Source: QHBQ01 sp038230695 (GTDB lineage: Bacteria; Chloroflexota; Chloroflexia; QHBQ01). From it: a stretch of 24,341 nt of DNA. Shown in pieces: positions 15,098 to 22,489 of this stretch; the stretch's first letter is position 1, and the number at the start of each line of letters is the position of its first letter. The DNA is taken from positions 1 through 24,341 of the forward strand of contig JBBRMT010000039.1 in the NCBI GenBank assembly GCA_038230695.1, in the 5' to 3' direction. Below the pieces are notes generated by a model. The model was not told the origin of the DNA, made no database searches, and saw only the letters and a program-made list of their open reading frames with translations. Position numbers and translations under genes: made by a program.

Positions 15098-15126
15098 TTT
15101 ACTTATCTGCGGACTGGATGTATAAT
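15098..15126 (+). promoter_or_regulatory. sigma70-type promoter of the acidic-protein gene
   Basis: TTTACT (15098-15103), a 17-bp spacer and a perfect TATAAT (15121-15126). Start predicted near 15133, 77 bp before the ATG at 15210. It could transcribe the acidic gene and pstS independently of the Pho box. Confidence 0.7.
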
Positions 15127-15209
15127 TGCAGCACCGGCACAGCCTGGCAGCGATGCCTCGCCCCCACCTGCAACCCTATACGCTTTCAATTGAAGAGGAG
15201 GAAATCCAG

Positions 15210-15521
15210 ATGACCGCATTTGCATTTACCACTCCAGACCCGCAGCCATATCACCCCGGCCTCCCCATGCCATTTGGCAGCCTGACCCTTGCTGATGAGA
15301 GCATCCCCGAAGACGAGTTGGACGAAGAGGAACTCGATGACGAGGAGCTGGATGACGATGAGGATCTCGACGATCTCGACGATGATGAGGACGACGAAGA
15401 CTTTGAGGAATTGGACGACGAAGACCTGGACGATGAGGACGACGAAGACTTTGAGGAGTTGGACGACGAAGATCTCGACGAGGAAGAAGACGTAGAAGTT
15501 GAGGGTCAGTTAGCAGCCTGA
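15210..15521 (+). CDS. small, very acidic Asp/Glu-repeat protein
   Basis: 103 residues. About 30 N-terminal residues (MTAFAFTTPDPQPYHPGLPM...) are followed by a tail made almost only of Asp, Glu and Leu. The unit DEDFEELDDEDLD occurs twice, and the copies are also nearly identical at DNA level (about 15388-15432 and 15436-15480), so they arose by recent duplication. No signal peptide or membrane segment is seen, and the predicted pI is extremely low. A strong GAGGAGG lies 7 bp before the ATG at 15210; the longer frame from 15126 overlaps the -10 element and is rejected. The function is unknown; a polyanionic buffer, cation binder or protein-binding tail are all possible. It lies between the receiver-like gene and pstS. 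Confidence 0.75.
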   Translation: MTAFAFTTPDPQPYHPGLPMPFGSLTLADESIPEDELDEEELDDEELDDDEDLDDLDDDEDDEDFEELDDEDLDDEDDEDFEELDDEDLDEEEDVEVEGQLAA

Positions 15522-15581
15522 ATCCCCTGGGATTGCGAATGGGCAGGCTGAGTGTAAGCGCAAAGAAAGGCGATACGCGAT

Positions 15582-16679
15582 ATGCCCGCCCATCTGGGCC
15601 GCCCTCGCTGGGCTGCCAGTTTCACTACGGTTGTCAGCATCTTCCTGATAATAGCTACTTTGGCTGGTTGCGGTGGGAATAGCGCCACCCCAATCGTAAC
15701 CCATACCATAACTTCTAGCTCCACCCCTGGCGCTAATCTAACCGCTAACAGTACCCAACCTCCCTTGATCAGTAGCACCATCACCAACAATGCTGCATCC
15801 ATTACACCTAGCGCCCGCCCCATCAGCACCTCCACTATCACTCCCTCGACCTTGCCAGTTACCAGCACGGCAGCAACTTCCAGTACCGGCAAGACCACCA
15901 TTACCAGCGTCGGCTCGACTGCGCTCTATCCTTTGATTGTCGAGGCGGCTAAACAGTTCAAAGCGATGCGCCCCGATATCGAAGTGCTGGTGGATATTGG
16001 CGGTAGTGGTGCGGGCCTCACCCGTGTGGCCGCTGGTGAAGTGAATATTGGCAACTCCGATATATACGCTGAGGATCGTGCAGGTATTGATGCTAGCTCG
16101 TTGGTGGATCACCAGGTCTGCGGCCAGGGCTTCGCCGTCGCGGTCAACAATGATGTCAAGGTTGACAACCTGACTCGCCAGCAAGTAGTAGACATCTTTA
16201 CCGCACAGGTCACTAACTGGAAGGATGTTGGTGGGCAAGACCTGAAGATCCAAATTATCGCCCGCCCCAAGGGCAGTGGCACACGCACCACCTTCGACCG
16301 CCTCGCCCTCAACAATGCCAAACATAATGGCAATGTAAACGAGGCCAACGGCATCAATCTGACCGCAGACTCGTCGGCCACCGTTGCCAAAGCCATCGCC
16401 GACAACCCTGGCGCGGTCGGGTATCTCGGCCTCGCCTATTTCAACACTAACAATACGGTCAAGAAGCTGAAGTACAACGGCATCGAAGCTAGCACCGACA
16501 ACATTATCAATGGTAGCTACCTGATCTGGTCCTATGGTCATATGTACACCAAAGGCACACCTGACCCCGCCTCGCAGGCCTTCATCGCTTTCATTCTTAG
16601 CGACAATTTCCAGAACGAAGCCGTTGGCAAGTTCGACTACATCCCCATCAGCAAGTTGCAGAACGTGAAAGCGCCATGA
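15582..16679 (+). CDS. pstS: phosphate ABC transporter substrate-binding lipoprotein (PstS-like)
   Basis: 365 residues. The signal peptide ends in a lipobox, IIATLAGC (Cys30), so this is a membrane-anchored lipoprotein. A Ser/Thr/Pro-rich spacer (about 33-108) precedes a PstS-type binding domain: TSVGSTALYPLI (111-117), DIGGSGAG (138-145), NIGNSDIYAEDR (155-166), QVTNWKDVGG (209-218) and RPKGSGTRTTF (228-238). The last is the segment that hydrogen-bonds phosphate in this family. It should capture phosphate outside the membrane. It lies downstream of a Pho box but is not followed by pstC, pstA or pstB in the window; instead a chemoreceptor-like gene follows, so it may serve sensing as well as, or instead of, transport. 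Confidence 0.88.
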   Translation: MPAHLGRPRWAASFTTVVSIFLIIATLAGCGGNSATPIVTHTITSSSTPGANLTANSTQPPLISSTITNNAASITPSARPISTSTITPSTLPVTSTAATSSTGKTTITSVGSTALYPLIVEAAKQFKAMRPDIEVLVDIGGSGAGLTRVAAGEVNIGNSDIYAEDRAGIDASSLVDHQVCGQGFAVAVNNDVKVDNLTRQQVVDIFTAQVTNWKDVGGQDLKIQIIARPKGSGTRTTFDRLALNNAKHNGNVNEANGINLTADSSATVAKAIADNPGAVGYLGLAYFNTNNTVKKLKYNGIEASTDNIINGSYLIWSYGHMYTKGTPDPASQAFIAFILSDNFQNEAVGKFDYIPISKLQNVKAP

Positions 16680-16764
16680 CGGTTGCATTAAGCAGGTTGA
16701 TGTTGGTCGCAGGCACAATCGCGGCGCTGTCCTCCTCTAAATCATGTTACTGGGAGCAAACCAC

Positions 16765-18390
16765 ATGGCTCGGTATCTACAACGCCTGGGCATTCGTCTT
16801 TCAGTCAAGTTGGCAATTAGTTCCATCGTAGTAACTTCTCTACTAGTCATCATAAGCCTGGCGATTGCCTTTGCGCTGGCAAGCGCAACTGGCAGCATTA
16901 ACCACTTTCAGACCCTGAATCAGGAAATTGTTTACTCCACCCAGCTAAACTTCGCGCTAAACTCGGCGATAGATGCCAGCCAGCGTTTGCAGCAGCAAGA
17001 TCAGCCTACCGTATCTAACCGCGTGGATTACTATGCTGCCCGCAAACCACTGACCGACGCGCAGAGCCAGTTGCAGAAGCTGACCGAGTTGCGGGCCAAC
17101 CCCCAGTGGCAGCAACTAAGCGGCAAGATTGACCAGTTGCTTGTTGTCCTGGATCAGATTGCCGAGCTTGCCCCCACCGATGTGTTCAAGGCTCGCGATC
17201 TGTGGAATGTTTCCGCCTTCGACCTGGGCAATGACGCGAAGGCTCACGCCTCCACCTTCAATACTGCCATTCTCGATGAATCAAGTCGCACCCGCCAGGA
17301 TGCACAGGCGGGGATTACCCTCGCAGCCATCGTTCTTGCCAGCCTGGCGCTAGTCGCGGTCATTGTCAGCATCCTGTTTGGGGTGCTGAATAACGCGGTG
17401 TTCGTGCGCCCCATTCGCAGCATTCAATATGAGCTGGAGCGCATTGCCGCTGGCGACCTAACCCACCATTTGAACGTGGATAGCAACGACGAGCTTGGCG
17501 ACCTGGTGCGTACCTTCAATCGTACAGTATCAGAATTGCGCGGCCTGATTACCGAACTGAAACACCAGACCGGCGACATCGAAGGCGCGTCGGTGCAGGT
17601 AACTGCCATCTCCCGCCAGCAGTTGGCGGGCAGCCATGAGCAGGTGCTGGCCCTAACCAGCGCGACCCTACTGGTGGGCGAACTTAAGGCGGCGGCAGCC
17701 CTGATTGACCGTAACGCCTCGTCGGTGGCTAGCGCGGCTCGCCAGGCTTTGGGTAGCGCAGCGGCAGGCAGCGAGTCGATCACTGCCAATCTCGTCAGTA
17801 TGCGCCAGATCGAGGGTAAAGTCTACAATATCAACGCCGAGGTCAAGGCGCTGAACGAGGGGTTGACCCAGGTGGGCCGCATCCTGGAGCTTATGGACGA
17901 CCTGGCAACCGATAGCGAGTTGCTGTCATTTAATGCCCTGATTGAAGCAAGCGGGGCTGGAGCGCAGAGCCGCCGTTTCGCCATCGTCGCTACCGAACTG
18001 AGCAGCCTGGCGCAGCGATCCAAAGATGCCACCAAAGAAGTGCAAGAAATTATTACCTCAGTGCAGGCAGCGATGCGTAGCTCACTTGATGCTACCCAGG
18101 AGGGTTTGCGGGAGGTGGCACGGGGAACCGAATTGTCGCGCCGCAGCGAGGTTGCCACCCGCGAAATTGTTAGCGCCGTGTCGCATACTGTCTTGCTAGC
18201 CGACAATATTCTCAGCAGCACCACCAAACAGCACAATGCCAGCGAACAGGTCGCCAGCACCATCCAGGCTGTCAATCAGGTGGCTGCTACCAACCTTGGC
18301 ACCAGTGACAGGGCGGCCAGCACCGCCAGCCGCCTAACTATCATCGCCAGCCAGTTGCGCGATGCCGCTGGCAACTTCGAGGTGAGCTAA
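16765..18390 (+). CDS. methyl-accepting chemotaxis-like membrane transducer with HAMP
   Basis: 541 residues. TM1 about 14-40; an extracytoplasmic helical sensor 41-182; TM2 183-208; a HAMP domain 210-262 (PIRSI...ERIAAGDLTHHL, DELGDLVRTFNRTV); then a long alpha-helical hairpin to the C-terminus. The tip (389-418) reads FNALIEASGAGAQSRRFAIVATELSSLAQRS, recognisably the MCP signalling tip, but the canonical [20 protein letters not shown] is altered (EASGAGAQSRR). Coupling to CheA/CheW may therefore differ or be lost. No C-terminal methylesterase-binding pentapeptide is seen. The ATG at 16765 has GGGAG 8 bp upstream and is preferred to the ATG at 16744. It lies 85 bp after pstS, suggesting PstS as its ligand partner. 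Confidence 0.8.
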   Translation: MARYLQRLGIRLSVKLAISSIVVTSLLVIISLAIAFALASATGSINHFQTLNQEIVYSTQLNFALNSAIDASQRLQQQDQPTVSNRVDYYAARKPLTDAQSQLQKLTELRANPQWQQLSGKIDQLLVVLDQIAELAPTDVFKARDLWNVSAFDLGNDAKAHASTFNTAILDESSRTRQDAQAGITLAAIVLASLALVAVIVSILFGVLNNAVFVRPIRSIQYELERIAAGDLTHHLNVDSNDELGDLVRTFNRTVSELRGLITELKHQTGDIEGASVQVTAISRQQLAGSHEQVLALTSATLLVGELKAAAALIDRNASSVASAARQALGSAAAGSESITANLVSMRQIEGKVYNINAEVKALNEGLTQVGRILELMDDLATDSELLSFNALIEASGAGAQSRRFAIVATELSSLAQRSKDATKEVQEIITSVQAAMRSSLDATQEGLREVARGTELSRRSEVATREIVSAVSHTVLLADNILSSTTKQHNASEQVASTIQAVNQVAATNLGTSDRAASTASRLTIIASQLRDAAGNFEVS

Positions 18391-18650
18391 GTCAATGCTT
18401 CATCGCCACTCGATATATGTTGATCCTTTGCTTGAATAACCCACAACTCAGGATTAGAAATAAGCTGGTCCGCTGCAACGGACAAAGAACCAGTTATGAT
18501 ACTGTACCATCGTTCAGGTGAGTGCGGTGTATACGAGGCGGTGGCGCGGAAGTAGACTGGTGCAGCTTTAGCGTAACCATCGGCTAGCGATTGCCGCTAA
18601 CTAATGGGGGATTTGCTACACCAACATAGCATCCACAAAGCAAACAGAAG

Positions 18651-19631
18651 TTAGATTTTAGCCACCGCCAGCGCGTTGATCGGGGCGGTGTTGGGCGTTT
18701 CGATTTGCTCCCAGGTGAGACCTTTATCCTCACTGGCATAGGCATGGTGGAGGCTGACGGCATAGACTGCGCCACGCACGGTTGGGTGAATCTGCACCGC
18801 AATAAAGTCTTCCTCACTCCCCAGCCCGGCGCAACGTTGCCAGGTCGCGCCTGCATCGGTGGTGCGGAACACGCCCGGACCGTCGTTGGCGCGGCCATGT
18901 GCCAGCAGCACGCCATAATCACCCTCGCCACTGGGAGCAAAGGCGGTCAGCCCACCGCTAGCAATAAAATCGCCGCTGCGATCGTGCCAGGTGTTGCCCT
19001 CATCCCGGCTAAGCAGGATGCCAGAGCTTGCTACCGCATAAACACCGCCCGCGTGTTGGAATAGACAGTAGATGTAGCCCTCTAGCTGCGCCCGCTGGTG
19101 CCAACCTGCGCCGCCATCCTCGCTATAGAACAGGCGGCCATCGGCCAGGCCAGCATATATTGTGCTGCGATTCACGGCCAACAGCGTGCTGATCGTCTCA
19201 TCCTGTCCCGCCAGGGTGGTCAATGCAGTCAAGGTTTGCCAGGTTGCCCCGCTGTCGTCGCTGCGATGCAGGTGTAGAGGCTCGGTAGCGACTAGCAGGG
19301 CAAACGGCTCTTCCTCGTTCCCGCCTGCTTCATCGTCGCGATCGCGGGTGCGCCGCTTTTTAACCTCATCTACCGCCAGCGTGGAGGCAGTCACCGCACC
19401 GGGCAACGCCAATTGCCAGTCCGCCCCGCCGCTCTCGCTGCGATATAGGCCGTTCACGCTAGCCCCCTCAGCGGCGGCGTAGATGGTGAGCAACTGGGTG
19501 GGGTGAAGTATCACATTGGTTACTGCATAGTCGTCAAGCCCACGTTGGGTTAGCCGCCAGCTACCGCCCGCGCTGCCCAGTGTCCAAAGCCCTTGTTCGC
19601 TCCCCAGGTACAATACCGTCGCGTGCGCCAT
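18651..19631 (-). CDS. Asp-box (BNR) beta-propeller protein
   Basis: 326 residues with at least six Asp-box motifs (S-x-D-x-G-x-x-W): SESGGADW, SDDSGATW, SEDGGAGW, SRDEGNTW, TTDAGATW and SEDKGLTW. These mark a sialidase/Ycf48-like beta-propeller. A charged insert (VKKRRTRDRDDEAGGNEEE) interrupts one blade. No catalytic sialidase residues or signal peptide are apparent, so an enzymatic role is not supported; a binding or scaffold role is more likely. The ATG at 19631 has AAGGAGG 7 bp upstream and is chosen over the TTG at 19637. It stands alone on the minus strand, convergent with the chemoreceptor-like gene; the 260-bp gap between them shows only a weak GTCCG-CTGCAA-CGGAC hairpin. Confidence 0.8.
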   Translation of the reverse strand: MAHATVLYLGSEQGLWTLGSAGGSWRLTQRGLDDYAVTNVILHPTQLLTIYAAAEGASVNGLYRSESGGADWQLALPGAVTASTLAVDEVKKRRTRDRDDEAGGNEEEPFALLVATEPLHLHRSDDSGATWQTLTALTTLAGQDETISTLLAVNRSTIYAGLADGRLFYSEDGGAGWHQRAQLEGYIYCLFQHAGGVYAVASSGILLSRDEGNTWHDRSGDFIASGGLTAFAPSGEGDYGVLLAHGRANDGPGVFRTTDAGATWQRCAGLGSEEDFIAVQIHPTVRGAVYAVSLHHAYASEDKGLTWEQIETPNTAPINALAVAKI

Positions 19632-19750
19632 CGTCAAGCCTCCTTGCCTGGCTACTAGTTGCGATTGTATTGTACTCTATACAGCCAGCATTTTGCAAGC
19701 ATCATTGTTACAAATCATCAACAAAGGGTACGTTGCTTCGTGACCAGGAC

Positions 19751-19770
19751 GAACAACGGTTCGCCCCTAC
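19751..19770 (-). repeat. GTAGGGGCGAACCGTTGTTC repeat, intergenic copy
   Basis: Exact 20-bp reverse complement of 12479-12498 inside argS. Here it lies between the beta-propeller gene and the ArsR-type gene, showing that the argS block has an intergenic origin. Confidence 0.9.
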
Positions 19771-19811
19771 GAAATTGTCGCAGCATCCAGGTTAAGGGTA
19801 TTATAACTATA

Positions 19812-19836
19812 ACTCAAAACTCAAACTCAAAACTCA
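19812..19836. repeat. short tandem repeat (ACTCAAA) next to the ArsR gene stop
   Basis: Units ACTCAAA, ACTCAA, ACTCAAA and ACTCAT, so a 7-6-7 period. It ends four bases before the stop codon (19840-19842) of the minus-strand regulator gene. Confidence 0.65.
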
Positions 19837-19839
19837 TCT

Positions 19840-20943
19840 CTAACCTTCGCCCTGCTTGACGAATCCGCGCACCGCGCTGAGGGCGGCCTCTGCCTCCTGC
19901 CAGCGCAGGTAATACATCCGCGCCCCCTTGTCGCCTACCTCCAGGCGCACCAGCCCAGCCAGACGCAATTCGTGCAGGTGGTTAAGGATGGTAGGCAGCG
20001 ACAGCTTGATCTCGCGGGCCATCTCTTGCGGAGGGCGCGGTTGTTCGGCCAGTAGCCGCAGCAGGCGTAGACGAGTGGGATCAGCCAGGGTCTTGAGCGT
20101 GCGTATGGCAGCATCAGGCACCTCTGCTCCCGGCACCAGTCGCGCCCACTCCGGTCGCGCCCCGTAAAGCAACAACGTTTCATCGTCGCTCAGTCCGTAC
20201 TGAAACACCCAGGGTTTGGTCCAAAATGAAGGCACGATGATTAGTCGCCGCAGCATGGTGGTAGTGGCGCTGAATGTGAAGCCATGCGACAACTCCTCCA
20301 GCAACTCCAGGGGTGAGCGATAGCTGGCTTCCGCCTCGGCGTTTGCCAACGACTCGGCCAGCAAAGGGGAGCTGCGCTGCTCCTCGGCTGCAAAGTAGAC
20401 GTGGTAATACTCCTCCAGCGCGGCGATGTAACGCTGCTTGGTGGCAGGCTGGTCGGCAATCATAGCGAATAGCGCATCAATCTCATTGTGGTCGGTCTTG
20501 CGTTTGGTCTGCTTGCCCATCCATTCGACGGCCAACTCCTGTTGCTCCGCGCTGAGGGTTTCACCTTCCAGCGCCTTGAGCATGATGCTCATCTCTTTGT
20601 AATCTTCATCGCTGGAGCTAAATGGGTGGTGGGTATCGCGCAGGAAGTGTTCGCCGGGGATGGCTTTAAGCGCTGCAATGACCATCGCCGCATCGCGGGG
20701 TGGAGGCAACTGGTGGACGATCTGTAGTGGCAAAGTGAAGACGTAACTCAACTCGCCGCCAAAGAAATCTTTTAGCGCGGCCCGACCCTCTGGCGAGAGC
20801 TTTCCGCGCACGCCTGCCGCCCAGGGCGCAGGCAACCCGAACCGGCGTGGGCGGTGTAGCACGTAGGCGCTAACCAGCAAATCGTAACCTGTCCCCATCT
20901 CCCAGCCAATTTCACCGCTGAAGCCGTCATGTTGTTCGCTCAA
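19840..20943 (-). CDS. ArsR-family transcriptional regulator with large N-terminal domain
   Basis: 367 residues. The C-terminal winged helix-turn-helix (about 280-350) is ArsR-like: TLKTLADPTRLRLLRLLAEQ, then a recognition helix near LSLPTILNHLHELRLAGLV and a wing GDKGARMYYLRW. No metal-binding ELCVCDL motif is present, so the ligand is not arsenic or a typical metal. The N-terminal 270 residues form a soluble domain of the kind found in large ArsR-like proteins (a DUF5937-like resemblance is only a guess). The start is a TTG at 20943 with GGGG 6 bp upstream; an in-frame ATG at 20898 is the alternative. A perfect-consensus promoter and a dyad operator lie just upstream, so autorepression is likely. 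Confidence 0.8.
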   Translation of the reverse strand: MSEQHDGFSGEIGWEMGTGYDLLVSAYVLHRPRRFGLPAPWAAGVRGKLSPEGRAALKDFFGGELSYVFTLPLQIVHQLPPPRDAAMVIAALKAIPGEHFLRDTHHPFSSSDEDYKEMSIMLKALEGETLSAEQQELAVEWMGKQTKRKTDHNEIDALFAMIADQPATKQRYIAALEEYYHVYFAAEEQRSSPLLAESLANAEAEASYRSPLELLEELSHGFTFSATTTMLRRLIIVPSFWTKPWVFQYGLSDDETLLLYGARPEWARLVPGAEVPDAAIRTLKTLADPTRLRLLRLLAEQPRPPQEMAREIKLSLPTILNHLHELRLAGLVRLEVGDKGARMYYLRWQEAEAALSAVRGFVKQGEG

Positions 20944-21004
20944 ACCTCACCCCTTGTTTATACCAATTCGCCATTCGTAGGATCGCAGATTTTCGCGCCT
21001 ATCC

Positions 21005-21034
21005 TTAGAATATTGGTATTAGATAATAGTCTAA
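21005..21034. promoter_or_regulatory. candidate operator of the ArsR-family gene
   Basis: TTAGAATATT (21005-21014) and AATAGTCTAA (21025-21034) form a 10-bp inverted repeat with one mismatch and a 10-bp spacer. It begins about 2 bp downstream of the predicted start of transcription (about 21036, minus strand), an ideal site for a repressor to block its own promoter. Confidence 0.6.
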
Positions 21035-21042
21035 CAGGGCAA

Positions 21043-21071
21043 ATTATAGACCACTTATCGCCGGTTGTCAA
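21043..21071 (-). promoter_or_regulatory. perfect-consensus sigma70 promoter of the ArsR-family gene
   Basis: On the minus strand, TTGACA (21071-21066), a 17-bp spacer and TATAAT (21048-21043). Transcription should start near 21036, leaving a leader of about 93 nt before the TTG at 20943. So strong a promoter is expected to be held down by a repressor. Confidence 0.85.
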
Positions 21072-21083
21072 TAGCCCGTCAGA

Positions 21084-21116
21084 GTTAAAAATAGAGCGCC
21101 AGCACGCTGGCGCTCC
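21084..21116 (-). terminator. rho-independent terminator of the DUF5679 gene
   Basis: On the minus strand, the stem GAGCGCCAGC / GCTGGCGCTC (21115-21106 and 21103-21094) is followed by TATTTTTAAC. It ends the DUF5679 transcript just before the -35 element of the next minus-strand gene. Confidence 0.85.
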
Positions 21117-21141
21117 ATGTTTACTTGTTTGTGATGGCAGC

Positions 21142-21363
21142 CTACTTGGACTTGGCCTTGCCGTCGCCGCTGGCCGCGCCGCCTGCTGCGCTACCCGCCG
21201 CTGCTGTGCCACCCCCACCCAGGATGCGAGTGACTTTGGTGCCGCACTTGGGGCAGGTGCCTTGCATCGCCTTCCGCCCGTTCTTCATCGTAATCTCGTG
21301 CGGGTCGTTCATCTCTACCATCTCGCGATCTTTCACGCAGTATGCCTTGTGAGTTTCCGCCAT
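21142..21363 (-). CDS. DUF5679 family small protein
   Basis: 73 residues. The core YCVKDREMVEMNDPHEITMKNGR, then KAMQGTCPKCGTKVTRI, matches the DUF5679 pattern, a small zinc-ribbon-like domain in which two CxxC knuckles are usual. Here the second is intact (Cys37, Cys40), but the first is CVKD (Cys9, Asp12), with Asp in place of the second Cys. The C-terminus is a Gly/Ala-rich low-complexity tail ending in GKAKSK, suggesting nucleic-acid contact or simple flexibility. The ribosome site AAGGAGA lies 8 bp before the ATG, and a terminator follows directly, so the gene is transcribed alone. Its biochemical role is not known. Confidence 0.8.
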   Translation of the reverse strand: MAETHKAYCVKDREMVEMNDPHEITMKNGRKAMQGTCPKCGTKVTRILGGGGTAAAGSAAGGAASGDGKAKSK

Positions 21364-21575
21364 GGTTGGTTCTCCTTTGTTATCACTGAGTGACGGTTAA
21401 TTTGGCTTGCCCCTTGGGGATGCGCTAGCTTCCACGCACGCTTGCAGGTTGCATACCCACGATTATACAACCGTTCGGGCGTGCGGTCAATACCTTTGAG
21501 GCCCAATTTTTATGTAAATCTGCCGAATCCTCTAATTTCGCCCTAAAATTGTAGAACAAAAATGCTAAAATAGGC

Positions 21576-21605
21576 TTGACAAGAACAAGTGTTCGATGTT
21601 ATAAT
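21576..21605 (+). promoter_or_regulatory. strong promoter with GAAC-N4-GTTC (LexA-type) box in the spacer
   Basis: TTGACA (21576-21581), an 18-bp spacer and TATAAT (21600-21605). The spacer holds GAAC-AAGT-GTTC (21583-21594), which fits the Gram-positive-type SOS (Cheo/DinR) box. Repressor bound there would block RNA polymerase. The start is predicted near 21612, about 130 bp upstream of the ATG at 21742. The rest of 21364-21741 holds no gene; TAGAACAAA (21552-21560) and TTTGTTCTA (21699-21707) are further half-site-like sequences. Confidence 0.7.
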
Positions 21606-21741
21606 TACACCAACACCGCCTGGAGCCACCGCACAACCCTCAGTATAGCAACGTAACTCCCTGCTTTGCTGGCCGCCTCATGCCCCCTGTGTTCTAGCTT
21701 TGTTCTATATTTACCCACCTGTATCAGAGAGGAGAACCGAG

Positions 21742-22386
21742 ATGGTAGCTAATAGCAACTTGAACGAGCAGCGTGAACCGACCGCGCCATCTACCCACCG
21801 CCGAGCGACGAATTGGAATGTGCCACTCGATGAATTGGAGTTCGACCACCCAGCCGCTGCGCCAGTTCGTATTCCCCCACGCCCGCTGCATCCCGCACCT
21901 GCGGCTAGCCCGTCCGCGCCGCCCATGGCCCGCCCCTGGCATCAGGCTCGCCCCTTCGTTATAGTGATTGGCGCGGCTATCGCCATGCTGCTGCTTTACC
22001 TGCTGACCAGCGCTCTTGTCGGTTGGCTCGGCACCAAAGCCGACGATATGCAGTATGGTCGCCCCCGCACCTTCCAGCTTGATGCCTATGTCGGTCACGG
22101 CGAAACCGCTGGCAGTCCCACCCACTTCGTCGCCATCAACCTCAATCATCAGATTGACATTATCGAACTGCCGGGCGGCGATGTTAGCAAGGCGCGGGCG
22201 ATCAGCGGCCCGTATCTATTCGGCAACGGTGAAGACCTGACCCCGGTGCGCCTGCAGGTGCGTGACGTGAACGGCGACAACAAGCCCGATCTGCTGGTTG
22301 AAATCAAGAACGAGCAAGTAGTCTACATCAACTCCGGCACCGACTTCCACCTGATGACCGCTGCCGAGCGCACCACTGTGAAGTAA
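21742..22386 (+). CDS. single-pass membrane protein with FG-GAP/VCBS-like extracellular motif
   Basis: 214 residues. A Pro-rich cytoplasmic N-terminus (1-70) is followed by one membrane helix (about 71-96, PFVIVIGAAIAMLLLYLL) and an extracytoplasmic domain of about 118 residues. The latter includes VRDVNGDNKPDLLVEI (about 173-187), the D-x-N-x-D-x-x-D calcium-binding loop of FG-GAP/VCBS repeats, here as one copy. The ATG at 21742 has GAGAGGAGAA upstream; the frame's extension to 21700 is rejected. The gene is driven by a consensus promoter with a LexA-type box and precedes a glucosaminidase-like gene. The two may be co-transcribed and act at the cell surface. Function unknown. Confidence 0.75.
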   Translation: MVANSNLNEQREPTAPSTHRRATNWNVPLDELEFDHPAAAPVRIPPRPLHPAPAASPSAPPMARPWHQARPFVIVIGAAIAMLLLYLLTSALVGWLGTKADDMQYGRPRTFQLDAYVGHGETAGSPTHFVAINLNHQIDIIELPGGDVSKARAISGPYLFGNGEDLTPVRLQVRDVNGDNKPDLLVEIKNEQVVYINSGTDFHLMTAAERTTVK

Positions 22387-22421
22387 TTACAGATTACAGA
22401 TTGTAGATTGTAGATTGCAGG
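22387..22421 (+). repeat. heptanucleotide tandem repeat immediately after a stop codon
   Basis: Five 7-bp units, TTACAGA twice, TTGTAGA twice and TTGCAGG, beginning at the first base after the TAA at 22384-22386. A weaker pair (TTGCAGA, TTGCAAG) lies at 453-466 after the FHA gene, and the complement of the same family lies at 840-881. Confidence 0.85.
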
Positions 22422-22489
22422 TAAGGTTAGCGCGGCGCACACTGTGCGCCCTGTTTGAACCCTGCGCCATATTTTACAAGGATGGGGTA

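Noticed and set aside
15738..16718. 326-codon minus-strand open frame opposite pstS
   Set aside because: Shadow frame; the plus strand encodes PstS with conserved phosphate-binding segments.
16676..16822. 48-codon frame overlapping the pstS stop (ATGA) and the chemoreceptor start
   Set aside because: Out of frame with the chemoreceptor and with no motif; its Trp-rich second half is the shadow of the real N-terminus.
19750..19763. CGAAC-AACG-GTTCG, resembling a LexA box, also near 12487-12498
   Set aside because: It is the hairpin core of a dispersed repeat (one copy lies inside argS), so the palindrome is better explained by the repeat than by SOS control.
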